Shown in pieces: positions 14,629 through 25,766 of a stretch of 64,000 bases of DNA. The translations under genes were made by a program, and so were the position numbers. The notes beneath the pieces were generated by a model. It was given only the letters and a program-made list of their open reading frames with translations. It had not been told where the DNA came from and did no database searches. The DNA lies in NCBI RefSeq assembly GCF_002198095.1, contig NZ_NHMK01000025.1, positions 1 to 64,000 of the forward strand. Direction: 5' to 3'. The stretch comes from Deinococcus indicus. Lineage in GTDB: Bacteria > Deinococcota > Deinococci > Deinococcales > Deinococcaceae. Each line of letters starts with the position of its first letter. Positions within the stretch are counted from its first letter, which is position 1.

Positions 14629-15281
14629 CCCTGGACTGGAAAGCACTGAAACGGGAAGCGCGGAAGCTGGGCACCTCCGCAGAAAGACTGGCGGAGCTGG
14701 CGAGGATCTCTCCTGATCTGGCAAGAGAAGTCGCCCGCGCCCAGAACACTCCCCCGCAAGTTCTGGAAGTTCTGGCCAGGACATCCGACTCCCGAGCAGT
14801 CCTGGCAGTGATGAGCAACCCGAACACACCGCCAGCACTGCTGATGGAACTTGCAAGCAGCCAGGACACGGAACTCCTGCTGGCCATCGCGGGAAACAGG
14901 AGCACTCCTCCCGAAGTGCTGAGGAAGCTTTCTGAACGATGTCACCGGAGGATGGCGGACCGTCTCGCCGCCAATCCAGCGACCACTCTGGACGTTCTGG
15001 AAGCCATCGCTGAGCGAGTCACCTGCCTGACCACCATGGGTCTGGAGATTCTCGTGGGGTACGGAGACAACGCCCCCTGTCCAAATCTGGATAAGACCGC
15101 CTCAGAGCTGATCAAGGGTATGGCCCTCACGGAATTGATCCCTGGCGGCGCGGCCCGCCGGCTGCTGAGCCACCCATCGCCAGAAGTCAGGCAGACCCTC
15201 TCCAGGCACATCGAAAAAGTAGCGCGATCAGTCCGAACTGAGATTCAATATCACCTGACACAACTAGGAGCCCACCCATGA
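14625..15281 (+). CDS. Leucine-rich-repeat-variant (LRV) protein in the cluster
   Basis: 218 residues from ATG 14625, SD GGAGAGAGG, ATGA overlap with the gene before. Four repeats with an exact 26-residue period are visible, marked by NTPP (41), NPNTPP (65), NRSTPP (91) and NPATTL (117), each followed by a leucine-rich helix. This matches variant leucine-rich/HEAT-like repeats, usually protein-binding. The C-terminal third lacks the repeat. Base composition is lower in GC than both neighbours. It may be an exchangeable recognition module; function unknown. Confidence 0.75.
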   Translation: MTLDWKALKREARKLGTSAERLAELARISPDLAREVARAQNTPPQVLEVLARTSDSRAVLAVMSNPNTPPALLMELASSQDTELLLAIAGNRSTPPEVLRKLSERCHRRMADRLAANPATTLDVLEAIAERVTCLTTMGLEILVGYGDNAPCPNLDKTASELIKGMALTELIPGGAARRLLSHPSPEVRQTLSRHIEKVARSVRTEIQYHLTQLGAHP

Positions 15282-16369
15282 CCACCCCTGATTCCACCGT
15301 CCTCCGTCAGCACGCCGAGCAGGCCTACGCGCACGAACTGTCGGCCCTGGCCGCGCACGACGACCGGCCCCGTCCGCCCCGCTGGAACCTCTCGCCGCAC
15401 GCCGTCCTGACGTACCTGATGGGCGGCACGCTGAAAGACGGCACCGAGATCACCCCCAAGTACGTGGGCGAACGCCGCCTGATGGAGATCGCCGTCGCCA
15501 CCCTCGCCACGGACCGCGCCCTGCTGCTGATCGGCGTGCCCGGCACCGCCAAGAGCTGGGTCAGCGAACACCTCGCCGCCGCGATCAGCGGCACCAGCAC
15601 CCTGCTCGTGCAGGGCACCGCCGGCACCAGCGAGGAAAGCGTGCGCTACGGCTGGAACTACGCCCGCCTGCTCGCCGAGGGTCCCAGCGAGGCCGCCCTG
15701 GTCGAGAGTCCCATCGTGCGCGCCATGCGCACCGGGAAGATCGCCCGCCTGGAAGAACTGACGCGCGTGCAGAGCGACGTGCAGGACACCCTCATCACCA
15801 TCCTGTCCGAGAAGACGCTGCCCATCCCGGAACTGAACGCCGAGGTGCAGGCCGTGCAGGGCTTCAACCTGATCGCCACCGCCAACAACCGCGACAAGGG
15901 CGTCAACGATCTGAGCAGCGCCCTCAAGCGCCGCTTCAACACCGTCATCCTGCCCGTCCCCGACAGCCTCGACGACGAGGTCAGCATCGTCACCCGCCGC
16001 GTCGCGCAGCTTGCCACCAGCCTCCACCTTCCCGCCCAGCCCCCCGCGCTGGAGGAAGTCCGCCGGATCGTTACCGTGTTCCGCGAACTGCGCGCCGGAG
16101 CCACCGAGGACGGCAAGACGAAACTCAAGAGCCCCAGCGGCAGCCTCAGCACCGCCGAAGCTATATCCGTCGTCGGCCACGGCCTCAGCCTCGCCGCGCA
16201 CTTCGGGAACGGCCACCTCACCGCCCACGACGTCGCCGCCAGCCTCGTCGGAGCCGTCGTGAAAGACCCCGTGCAAGACGCCGTCATCTGGCGCGAGTAC
16301 CTGGAAACCGTCGCCAAGAAACGTGACGACTGGAAAGATTTCTATAAAGCCTGCCGGGCGGTGAGCTGA
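15278..16369 (+). CDS. MoxR-family AAA+ ATPase
   Basis: 363 residues, ATG overlapping the previous stop. Walker A GVPGTAKS is at 86-93; the Walker B position reads ARLEEL (156-161), with Glu in place of the usual Asp; sensor 1 is IATANN (199-204) and the arginine pair R218/R219 precedes F220. MoxR ATPases work with VWA proteins as chaperone-like remodelling machines. The VWA partner is encoded three genes downstream. Expected to form a hexamer in the cytoplasm; its client is unknown. Confidence 0.92.
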   Translation: MTTPDSTVLRQHAEQAYAHELSALAAHDDRPRPPRWNLSPHAVLTYLMGGTLKDGTEITPKYVGERRLMEIAVATLATDRALLLIGVPGTAKSWVSEHLAAAISGTSTLLVQGTAGTSEESVRYGWNYARLLAEGPSEAALVESPIVRAMRTGKIARLEELTRVQSDVQDTLITILSEKTLPIPELNAEVQAVQGFNLIATANNRDKGVNDLSSALKRRFNTVILPVPDSLDDEVSIVTRRVAQLATSLHLPAQPPALEEVRRIVTVFRELRAGATEDGKTKLKSPSGSLSTAEAISVVGHGLSLAAHFGNGHLTAHDVAASLVGAVVKDPVQDAVIWREYLETVAKKRDDWKDFYKACRAVS

Positions 16370-16873
16370 ATGGTAGACATGCCTATAGATGCTCCTCTGC
16401 TTATCGCTGGCGACATTGAGATTGATAATTCGAGTAATAAAAGGACGGCGCGTACAGCTGCCCTCCTGATCATGCGACAGCTCGAACACTGTCACGAACC
16501 CACTACTGAAGAGAGAGCCACTATATGTGTTGCCTTCGCTCGTAAGGGGAAGCCGGTTTATGGAAAGGCCTTCGATCTCTTCCAGATATCCGCTCAGTAC
16601 CCAAGATCTACTGATGGTATTGAACAAGCTATTCACCACGAGGATCTCAGGCTGCTTGAGGTTAAATCTACCGGACGAGCGAAAATCGACGATGATTTCT
16701 CTGGATATTTTTTCTCGCTCTCTACTGCTGAATTGCTGGTAGCCCAGGCTTTAGGAGAGCTGTATCAGTTCGCCTTCTACAACACCACAACTAAGACCCT
16801 GAAGCTGCATACGTTGAATGAGATTTACAAGAAGGCAAAAGGCGTCTACCCGACTTGGAGTATCAGGTTTTGA
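16370..16873 (+). CDS. DUF3883 / PD-(D/E)XK nuclease-like small protein inserted in the operon
   Basis: 167 residues from ATG 16370, directly after the MoxR stop; a second in-frame ATG is at 16379. The C-terminal half reads D92-LRLLE97-V-K99-ST, the E-x-K core of restriction-endonuclease-like folds, followed by a strand and helix (FFSLSTAELLVAQALGELY) like DUF3883 proteins. Composition is far more AT-rich than the flanking genes (codons such as ATA, TTA, AGA), pointing to recent transfer. Its stop overlaps the next start as TTGA. Nuclease activity is inference. Confidence 0.65.
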   Translation: MVDMPIDAPLLIAGDIEIDNSSNKRTARTAALLIMRQLEHCHEPTTEERATICVAFARKGKPVYGKAFDLFQISAQYPRSTDGIEQAIHHEDLRLLEVKSTGRAKIDDDFSGYFFSLSTAELLVAQALGELYQFAFYNTTTKTLKLHTLNEIYKKAKGVYPTWSIRF

Positions 16874-19047
16874 TCTCCATTTTCCCCATCCGTCATCACG
16901 GCCCCGGCTCGGCCCGTAGCCTTGAGCACGCGCTGTCGCAGCTCGACCCGGATGTGGTGCTGGTCGAGGGGCCGTCCGATGCGGATTCCGTGCTGCCGTT
17001 CCTGGCGCAGTCGGAGATGACGCCGCCCGTGGCGTTGCTGGGCTACGTGAACGACGATCCGGCGCGGGCCTCGTTCTGGCCGTTCGCGGCGTTCAGTCCG
17101 GAGTTCGTGGCGTTCCGCTGGGCGGCGCGGGCGGGGGCGCAGGCGCGGTTCATGGATCTTCCGGCGTCGGTGACCCTGGCGGGCGAACGTGGGGACGACG
17201 AGTCGGACGACCTGCACAGCGATCCCCTGCGGGTGCTGGCGGAGGCGGCCGGGTACGCGGATTTCGAGCGGTGGTGGGAGACGCTGGTCGAGGCGCGCGG
17301 CGACGATTTCGAGGTCTTTGACGCGATTGGCGAGGCCATGCGGGCGGTGCGGGCGGACGCTCCGGCCCCGGTGGGCCGGGAGGCGCAGCGTGAGGCGTGG
17401 ATGCGGCAGGCGATCCGCGCGGCCGTGAAGGGCGGGGCGGGGCGGGTGGCGGTGGTGTGCGGGGCGTGGCACGCCCCCGCGCTGGACGTGGCGGCGTTCA
17501 AGGCGAAGGACGACGCGGCGATCCTGAAGGGGCTGCCGAAAGCGAAGGTCACGTTGACCTGGGTGCCGTGGACGCACGGTCGCCTCAGCACGGGCAGCGG
17601 GTACGGTGCGGGCGTGCGGTCGCCGGGGTACTACCATCACCTGTTCACGACGCGGCGGGACGTGACCGAGCGCTGGTTCGCGCGGGTGGCGCGGCTGCTG
17701 CGTGAGGAGCGGCTGGAGGCGAGCAGTGCGTCCGTGATCGAGGCGACGCGGCTGGCGAACACCCTGGCGGCCCTGCGCGGGCGGGCGCTGCCGGGCCTGG
17801 ACGAGCTGAACGAGGCGGCCCTGAGCGTGTTCGGCTGGGACAGCGACCTGCCGCTGCGGCTGATCGAGCGGCAACTGGTGGTGGGCGAGGCGCTGGGCCG
17901 GGTGCCGGAGGGCGTGCCGACCGTGCCGCTGGCGCAGGATCTGGCGCGACTCCAGAAGCGGCTCCGGCTGAAGGTGCAGCCCGAGCAGCTGGAGCTGACG
18001 CTGGACCTCCGCACCGACAACGATCTGGCCCGCTCGGTGCTGTTTCACCGCCTGAACCTGCTGGGCGTGCCGTGGGCGCAGGAACGCTACGCGGGCGGGC
18101 GCGGCACCTTCCGGGAGGCGTGGACGCTGGCCTGGAAACCCGAGTTCAGCGTGCGGCTGGTCGAGGCGAGCCGCAGCGGGCAGACGGTGCAGGACGCGGC
18201 GACCGCCGTGGCGACCGACGCCGCCCGGAACGCGGGCACGCTGGCGGAACTGACCACCCTGCTGGAGGTGGTGCGGTACGCCGAGCTGGACGGCGCGCTG
18301 CCGGCAGCACTCGCGGCGCTGGACGCACGGGCCGCCGGGAACGCGGACGTGAGCGACCTGCTCGGGGCCCTGCCGCCCCTGGCGCGACTGGCGCGTTACG
18401 GGGACGTGCGCGGCCGGGACGGCGAGGCGAGTGCCCTGGCTGGGGCGACGTTCCGGACGCTGCTCACGCGGGCGGGTGTGGGCCTGCCGCTGGCGGCGGT
18501 GAGTGTCGCGGACGACGCGGCCGCCGCGCTGCGCGGGCATGTCGGCGGCGCGGACGGGGCAGTGCGGCTGCTGGGCGACCCGGACGCCCAGACCGGATGG
18601 CACGCGGCGCTGGCCCGCCTGTCGGACCGGGAGGACGCCCACCCGCTGCCGGTCGGGGATGCGGTCCGCCGCCTGCGGGACGCGGGACTGCTGGACGGCC
18701 CGCAGGTCGAACGCCGACTGGCCCGCGCCCTCAGCGGACGGCCGCCGGAGGTCACGGCGTGGCTGGACGGGTTCCTGGGGGACAGCGGCGCGCTGCTGGC
18801 GCACGATCCGGCGCTGCTGGGCCTGCTGGACGACTGGCTGACCGGCCTGGACGACGCCACGTTCACGCAGACGCTTCCGCTGCTGCGGCGGGTGTTCTCG
18901 CGCTTCGAGCCGCCGGAACGCCGCGCGGTCGGCGAGGCCCTGCGCGGCGGGGGCGCAGCGGCCCGAGGCCCGCAACGCGAGCTGCACGAGGAACGGGCGC
19001 TGCGGGTCGTGCCCGTGGTGCTGCGACTGCTGGGGGTGAACGCATGA
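16870..19047 (+). CDS. DUF5682-like protein of the MoxR-VWA cluster
   Basis: 725 residues if TTG 16870 is used; it overlaps the previous stop as TTGA, matching the coupling seen elsewhere, and gives MISIFPIRHHGPGS, the family N-terminus. TTG 16855 is also in frame. Signature parts are RHHGPGS (8-14), VLVEGP (30-35) and CGAWHAP (197-203), an arrangement of His and Glu recalling TraB/ChaN-like enzymes, which is a guess. The C-terminal 400 residues are helical repeats. Its partner genes are MoxR and VWA. Function unknown. Confidence 0.75.
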   Translation: MISIFPIRHHGPGSARSLEHALSQLDPDVVLVEGPSDADSVLPFLAQSEMTPPVALLGYVNDDPARASFWPFAAFSPEFVAFRWAARAGAQARFMDLPASVTLAGERGDDESDDLHSDPLRVLAEAAGYADFERWWETLVEARGDDFEVFDAIGEAMRAVRADAPAPVGREAQREAWMRQAIRAAVKGGAGRVAVVCGAWHAPALDVAAFKAKDDAAILKGLPKAKVTLTWVPWTHGRLSTGSGYGAGVRSPGYYHHLFTTRRDVTERWFARVARLLREERLEASSASVIEATRLANTLAALRGRALPGLDELNEAALSVFGWDSDLPLRLIERQLVVGEALGRVPEGVPTVPLAQDLARLQKRLRLKVQPEQLELTLDLRTDNDLARSVLFHRLNLLGVPWAQERYAGGRGTFREAWTLAWKPEFSVRLVEASRSGQTVQDAATAVATDAARNAGTLAELTTLLEVVRYAELDGALPAALAALDARAAGNADVSDLLGALPPLARLARYGDVRGRDGEASALAGATFRTLLTRAGVGLPLAAVSVADDAAAALRGHVGGADGAVRLLGDPDAQTGWHAALARLSDREDAHPLPVGDAVRRLRDAGLLDGPQVERRLARALSGRPPEVTAWLDGFLGDSGALLAHDPALLGLLDDWLTGLDDATFTQTLPLLRRVFSRFEPPERRAVGEALRGGGAAARGPQRELHEERALRVVPVVLRLLGVNA

Positions 19048-20225
19048 CGCAGGACATGGAACGTCGCCGCCGCTGGCGGCTGGTGCTGGGCGGCGCCGAG
19101 GCGGACGGCCTGGGCGGTGACGGCGAGGGCACGCCGCTGAAGCTCTCGGCGCTGGACCGGCGCATGGACGACGCCCTGGGCGGCCTGTACGACGCGGCCG
19201 GGCCGCGACGGGGCGGGCTGGGCGCGAGTGCGCCCAGGGTCGCGCGCTGGCTGGCGGACCTGCGGGAGTTCTTCCCGGCGGACGTGGTGCGGGTGTTGCA
19301 GGCGGACGCCATCGAACGCCTGGACCTGCAACAGCTGCTGTTCGAACCCGAGATGCTTGACGGGGTCGAGCCGGACGTGAACCTCGTGGGGACGCTGCTG
19401 ACCCTGAAGGGCGTGATGCCGCAGCGGGCCAGGGACGCCGCGCGGGCGGTGGTGCGCCGCGTGGTGGACGACCTGACGCGCCGTCTGGAGGAACCCACCC
19501 GCGCCGCCGTGACCGGCAGCCTGAGCCGCGCGCAGCGGAACTTCCGGCCGCGTCCGGCCGAGATCGACTGGGCCCGCACGATCCGCGCGAACCTGAAGAC
19601 GTACCAGCCGGACCGGAACACCGTGATTCCCGAACGGCTGGTCGGGCACGGGCGGCGGCGCCGCAGTCTGCGGGACATCGTGCTGTGCCTGGATCAGTCG
19701 GGCAGCATGGCGAGCAGCGTCGTGTACGCCGGGGTGTTCGGCGCGGTGCTGGCCAGTCTCCCGGCCGTCACGACCCGCGTGGTGGTGTTCGACACGGCGG
19801 TCGCGGACCTGTCCGAGCATCTGGACGACCCGGTGGACGTGCTGTACGGCATTCAGCTGGGCGGCGGTACGGACATCAACCGGGCGCTCGCGTACTGCCA
19901 GGGGGTCATCCAGCGGCCCGAGCAGACCGTGATGGTGCTGATCAGCGACCTGTTCGAGGGCGGCAACGAGCGTGAGATGCTGGCCCGCGCCCGCGCGCTG
20001 AAGGACAGCGGCGTGCAGCTGATCGCGCTGCTGGCCCTCTCGGACGACGGCACGCCCAGTTACGACCATGGCGTGGCGCGCGCCCTGGCGGGCATGGGCA
20101 TCCCGGCGTTCGCCTGCACGCCCGACCACTTTCCCGGCCTGATGGCCGCCGCCATTCGCGGGGACGACGTGGGCAGCTGGGCGGGCGAACAGGGACTCGT
20201 GGTGCGTGGGGGCGGCGTAGGCTGA
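19044..20225 (+). CDS. VWA-domain protein (CoxE-like), partner of MoxR
   Basis: 393 residues from ATG 19044 (ATGA overlap). The N-terminal half is helical; the VWA domain begins at about residue 211 with a complete MIDAS: D217-x-S219-x-S221, T276 and D302 (LISDLFEGG). Such proteins bind Mg2+ and ligand through MIDAS and act with MoxR ATPases, as in CoxD/CoxE or RavA/ViaA. A basic stretch (GHGRRRRS) just before the domain may contact nucleic acid or the ATPase. Last gene of the coupled operon. Confidence 0.88.
   Translation: MTQDMERRRRWRLVLGGAEADGLGGDGEGTPLKLSALDRRMDDALGGLYDAAGPRRGGLGASAPRVARWLADLREFFPADVVRVLQADAIERLDLQQLLFEPEMLDGVEPDVNLVGTLLTLKGVMPQRARDAARAVVRRVVDDLTRRLEEPTRAAVTGSLSRAQRNFRPRPAEIDWARTIRANLKTYQPDRNTVIPERLVGHGRRRRSLRDIVLCLDQSGSMASSVVYAGVFGAVLASLPAVTTRVVVFDTAVADLSEHLDDPVDVLYGIQLGGGTDINRALAYCQGVIQRPEQTVMVLISDLFEGGNEREMLARARALKDSGVQLIALLALSDDGTPSYDHGVARALAGMGIPAFACTPDHFPGLMAAAIRGDDVGSWAGEQGLVVRGGGVG
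20218..20223 (+). promoter_or_regulatory. -10 box for a leaderless epimerase transcript
   Basis: TAGGCT ends 6 nt before ATG 20230. It overlaps the end of the VWA gene. No SD is seen. Confidence 0.35.
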
Positions 20226-20229
20226 GCGC

Positions 20230-21237
20230 ATGACGCCCCGCCCCGACCTGAACCGCCCCGACCTGAACCGACTCGAACCGGTCCGATCCGACGCTGCGCC
20301 CCGCCTCGTGATTGCTGGCGGCAGTGGCTTCCTGGGGCGGGCCGTGGCGCGGCACTTCGCCGCGCAGGACTGGGACGTGGTGATCGTGTCGCGTTCGCGT
20401 CCGCCGGTGCCCACGCCGGGACGCTGGGTGGCCTGGGACGCGCTGCGTCAGGGCGGGTGGGTGCGGGAACTGGACGGCGCGGCGGCCCTGCTGAATCTGG
20501 CGGGCCGCACCGTCAACTGCCGGTACACCGCGCAGAACATGCTGGACATCTACACCTCGCGCCTGGACAGCACGCGGGCGCTGGGCCGCGCCATGGCGAC
20601 CGTGGAGAGGCCCCCGGCCGTGTGGCTGAACAGTTCCACCGCAACCCTCTACCGCGACGCCCGCGACCGCCCGCAGGACGAGGATTCAGGCGAGCCGGGC
20701 GTGGGGTTCAGCGTGGACGTCGCCACCCGCTGGGAGGCCGCCCTGAACGAACTGAACCTGTCCCACACGCGCCGCGTGGCCCTGCGGACTGCCATGGTGT
20801 ACGGCGTCGGCGCGGGCGGCGTGATGGAGACGACCGACCGGGTGGTGCGGCTGGGCGGGGCCGGGGCGATGGCCGGGGGTGGGCAGATGGTGTCCTGGAT
20901 TCACGAGCGGGACTTCTGCAGCGCCGTGCAGTTCCTGATCGGGACGCCGCTATCAGGGGCCGTGAACGTGACCGCGCCGCAGCCCCTCCCGAACGCCGAC
21001 TTCCTGCGCGCCTACCGGGGGGCGTGGGGAGTGCCGCTCGGCGTGCCCTCCACCGCGTTCCTGATCGGCCTGGGCGCCGCCGTCATGGATTCCGAGCCGG
21101 AACTGCTGCTCAAGAGCCGCTGGGTGGTTCCGGGGCGCCTGTTGCAGGCGGGCTTCACGTTCGAGCATCCCAGCTGGCCAGGGGCGATCCGTGATCTGGT
21201 CGGCGAGGCGCGCCGGGTGGGGCACGCCGCCCGCTGA
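20230..21237 (+). CDS. NAD(P)-binding epimerase-like protein, TIGR01777/SDR39U1 type
   Basis: 335 residues. The Rossmann motif GGSGFLGRA follows a 25-residue N-terminal extension made by a tandem 15-bp duplication (PDLNRPDLNR). The hallmark regions AALLNLAGRTVNCRYT and LNSSTATLYRDA and a C-terminal DUF1731-like end place it in the TIGR01777 family, related to cell-division inhibitor SulA-type annotations in older databases. Substrate unknown. It starts 4 bp after the VWA gene, but with its own -10. It converges on the next gene with a 21-bp gap. Confidence 0.85.
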   Translation: MTPRPDLNRPDLNRLEPVRSDAAPRLVIAGGSGFLGRAVARHFAAQDWDVVIVSRSRPPVPTPGRWVAWDALRQGGWVRELDGAAALLNLAGRTVNCRYTAQNMLDIYTSRLDSTRALGRAMATVERPPAVWLNSSTATLYRDARDRPQDEDSGEPGVGFSVDVATRWEAALNELNLSHTRRVALRTAMVYGVGAGGVMETTDRVVRLGGAGAMAGGGQMVSWIHERDFCSAVQFLIGTPLSGAVNVTAPQPLPNADFLRAYRGAWGVPLGVPSTAFLIGLGAAVMDSEPELLLKSRWVVPGRLLQAGFTFEHPSWPGAIRDLVGEARRVGHAAR

Positions 21238-21258
21238 TCCGGTTTCCGGTCCTGCCGC

Positions 21259-22488
21259 TCAGGGCAGCCGGGCCGTCCAGCCGTCCGCGTCCGGGCGCAC
21301 GGCATCGGCGGGGAGATCCACGGTCAGGCCGGGCGTGCGGATCTGCCAGCGACCTCCCTGCACGGTCGGGTGGGGCAGGGCGCGCAGCGTGACCTCCTGA
21401 ACGTGGGGCAGTGTCGGGCCGCCGGTGCGGGCCGGATGGCCGAAGGTGCCCAGCTGGGCGTGCAGGTCGTCCGGCCCGGCGCCGCGCAGCTGAACGTGGC
21501 GGGCGTGCAGCAGGTCGCCGCCGGGCAGGACATGCAGGTTCATGGGGTCGAACCCGCAGACGCGCAGCGCGCCCCGCAGATGCAGGCGCGGCCCCGGCTG
21601 GGCCTGAAAGGCGTCCAGCTGAGCCTGAAGCTGCGCGGCGTGGGTGGCGGCCGCCTGGTGCGCGGCGGCCTGCAGGTCGGGGTGCGGCGCGGCGGGTCGC
21701 GGGGGGCCGGTGCGTTCGAGCAGCAGGTCGGCCAGCGGCTGCCCGTCCAGCACCGCCTGTTGCCAGAGCGGTTGCCGGTCCGGTGCGTGGCGGTCCAGCA
21801 GGTGTGCCAGGGCCGCGCCACTGCCGTACGCCCAGCGGCGTGGCCCCAGGCCCGGAGCGGCGGCCGCTGCCAGCGCCGGGAACTGGCGCAGGAACCGGGT
21901 TTCCACGTAGGTGGCCAGCCCTTCCCTGGTTTCCATCCGCGCCTCGAAGGTACGCTGCGTGTCGGTCAGCAGGGCGTGGCGCTGCCCGCGCCAGAACAGC
22001 GCCTGCCGGGCCGGAGCGGTCCAGTCGGGTTCATGCAGGGCGCGGCGCAGGCAGCGGGTCTCCTCGGCGCGGGCGTGCAGGATGTCCGCGTGGGCCGGGT
22101 AGGTCAGGGCGTCCAGTTCGTTCACCTCCCACGCGGCCGAGGGCGTGGCGTGCTGGTAGACGTGAAAAGCCTCGTGGACCAGGATGGCGGCCAGGGTCCG
22201 GGCGTCCGGTTCGCCCAGGCTAGGCAGCAGCACGCCCGCCGCCCAGCGGCCGTCTTCCAGTGGCAGCGCGGTGTTGGCGTTCAGGTCCGGGTGGCGGCCG
22301 GGCCAGCGCCACCCCGGCGCCTGTGCGGTCCAGTCCGGTCCGGGGGGCGGGCCGCCGGACTGGTGCAGCCAGGTGTGGGTGCCGTCGAAGGTCAGCAGGG
22401 GGGTGCGCTGCGGCGTGAAGCCGGGCCACAGGGCCGGAGCCTGCGCGACCCGTGCCAGCGCGGCGGACAGGGTGGCCGGGGGCTGCAT
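21259..22488 (-). CDS. HExxH metallopeptidase-like protein
   Basis: 409 residues from ATG 22488. HEAFHVYQH (about residues 128-136) gives the zincin HExxH core with a third histidine close by. A further Glu for metal binding is not assigned. The product has no obvious signal peptide and ends GWTARLP. It lies between the cluster and the infA operon, transcribed against both neighbours. I do not recognise the family more closely. An open frame continues 100 codons upstream but overlaps the infA promoter, so the internal ATG is preferred. Confidence 0.65.
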   Translation of the reverse strand: MQPPATLSAALARVAQAPALWPGFTPQRTPLLTFDGTHTWLHQSGGPPPGPDWTAQAPGWRWPGRHPDLNANTALPLEDGRWAAGVLLPSLGEPDARTLAAILVHEAFHVYQHATPSAAWEVNELDALTYPAHADILHARAEETRCLRRALHEPDWTAPARQALFWRGQRHALLTDTQRTFEARMETREGLATYVETRFLRQFPALAAAAAPGLGPRRWAYGSGAALAHLLDRHAPDRQPLWQQAVLDGQPLADLLLERTGPPRPAAPHPDLQAAAHQAAATHAAQLQAQLDAFQAQPGPRLHLRGALRVCGFDPMNLHVLPGGDLLHARHVQLRGAGPDDLHAQLGTFGHPARTGGPTLPHVQEVTLRALPHPTVQGGRWQIRTPGLTVDLPADAVRPDADGWTARLP

Positions 22489-22625
22489 GAGGTCCAGCGT
22501 GCCATGCCGGCCGGGGCAGGGGAGGGGCAGATGGGCGACCAGGGCCGGCCCGCTGCTCCCGTCCCGGATAGCCGAACGAGTGTCGGGGGTGGTCTGACAG
22601 GCCCGCTTAACCCGTGGGCGGATGC

Positions 22626-22655
22626 TTGCCGTTTCGCGGGGGTGCGTGATACCTT
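22626..22655 (+). promoter_or_regulatory. Promoter for infA and the alpha operon
   Basis: -35 TTGCCG (22626-22631), 18-bp spacer, -10-like TACCTT (22650-22655). It lies 30-60 bp before infA. Confidence 0.4.
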
Positions 22656-22687
22656 TACGTTTGGCTTGTATCAAGCCTGGAGGTTGC

Positions 22688-22945
<258 letters not shown>

Positions 22946-23062
22946 GCCCGAAGGCAGAAGTACCCACAGATTCCCCGCCTGCCAGAGGTGGGAGGGGGGT
23001 CGAGCGCTGCCAGTCAGCCGCCCACGATGGGGCGCGCAGACGCGGCTGCGCGAGGAGGAAGC

Positions 23063-23176
<114 letters not shown>

Positions 23177-23178
23177 GC

Positions 23179-23958
<780 letters not shown>

Positions 23959-23978
23959 AGCGCACGCGCGCGCCCACC

Positions 23979-24042
23979 TGCCCCGCCTCCACCGCTCACC
24001 TCACGGTGACGTAAGCCTCACCACAGGCGACGGAGGCGGGCA
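23979..24042 (+). promoter_or_regulatory. Three-way-junction RNA leader upstream of rpsD
   Basis: A closing stem pairs 23979-23990 (TGCCCCGCCTCC, one C bulged) with 24032-24042 (GGAGGCGGGCA). Inside are hairpin TCACC/GGTGA (23996-24009, TCAC loop) and hairpin GCCT/AGGC (24015-24028). The whole fold lies between rpsK and rpsD. S4 represses the alpha operon in E. coli and its own gene in Bacillus through structured mRNA leaders, so an S4-binding leader is plausible. No U-tract follows. Confidence 0.5.
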
Positions 24043-24102
24043 ACAGAGGGCCGCAGACCCGGCCGCACTTCACAGAAGTCGCGCCGCAAGGAGAGTTAAG
24101 AC

Positions 24103-24723
<621 letters not shown>

Positions 24724-24727
24724 ATCA

Positions 24728-25739
<1,012 letters not shown>

Positions 25740-25766
25740 GCCGACTGACCCCAAAGGAGATACACC

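Noticed and set aside
20242..20271. Tandem 15-bp duplication near the epimerase start
   Set aside because: It only lengthens a variable N-terminal extension before the Rossmann motif; no sign of a regulatory or mobile repeat.
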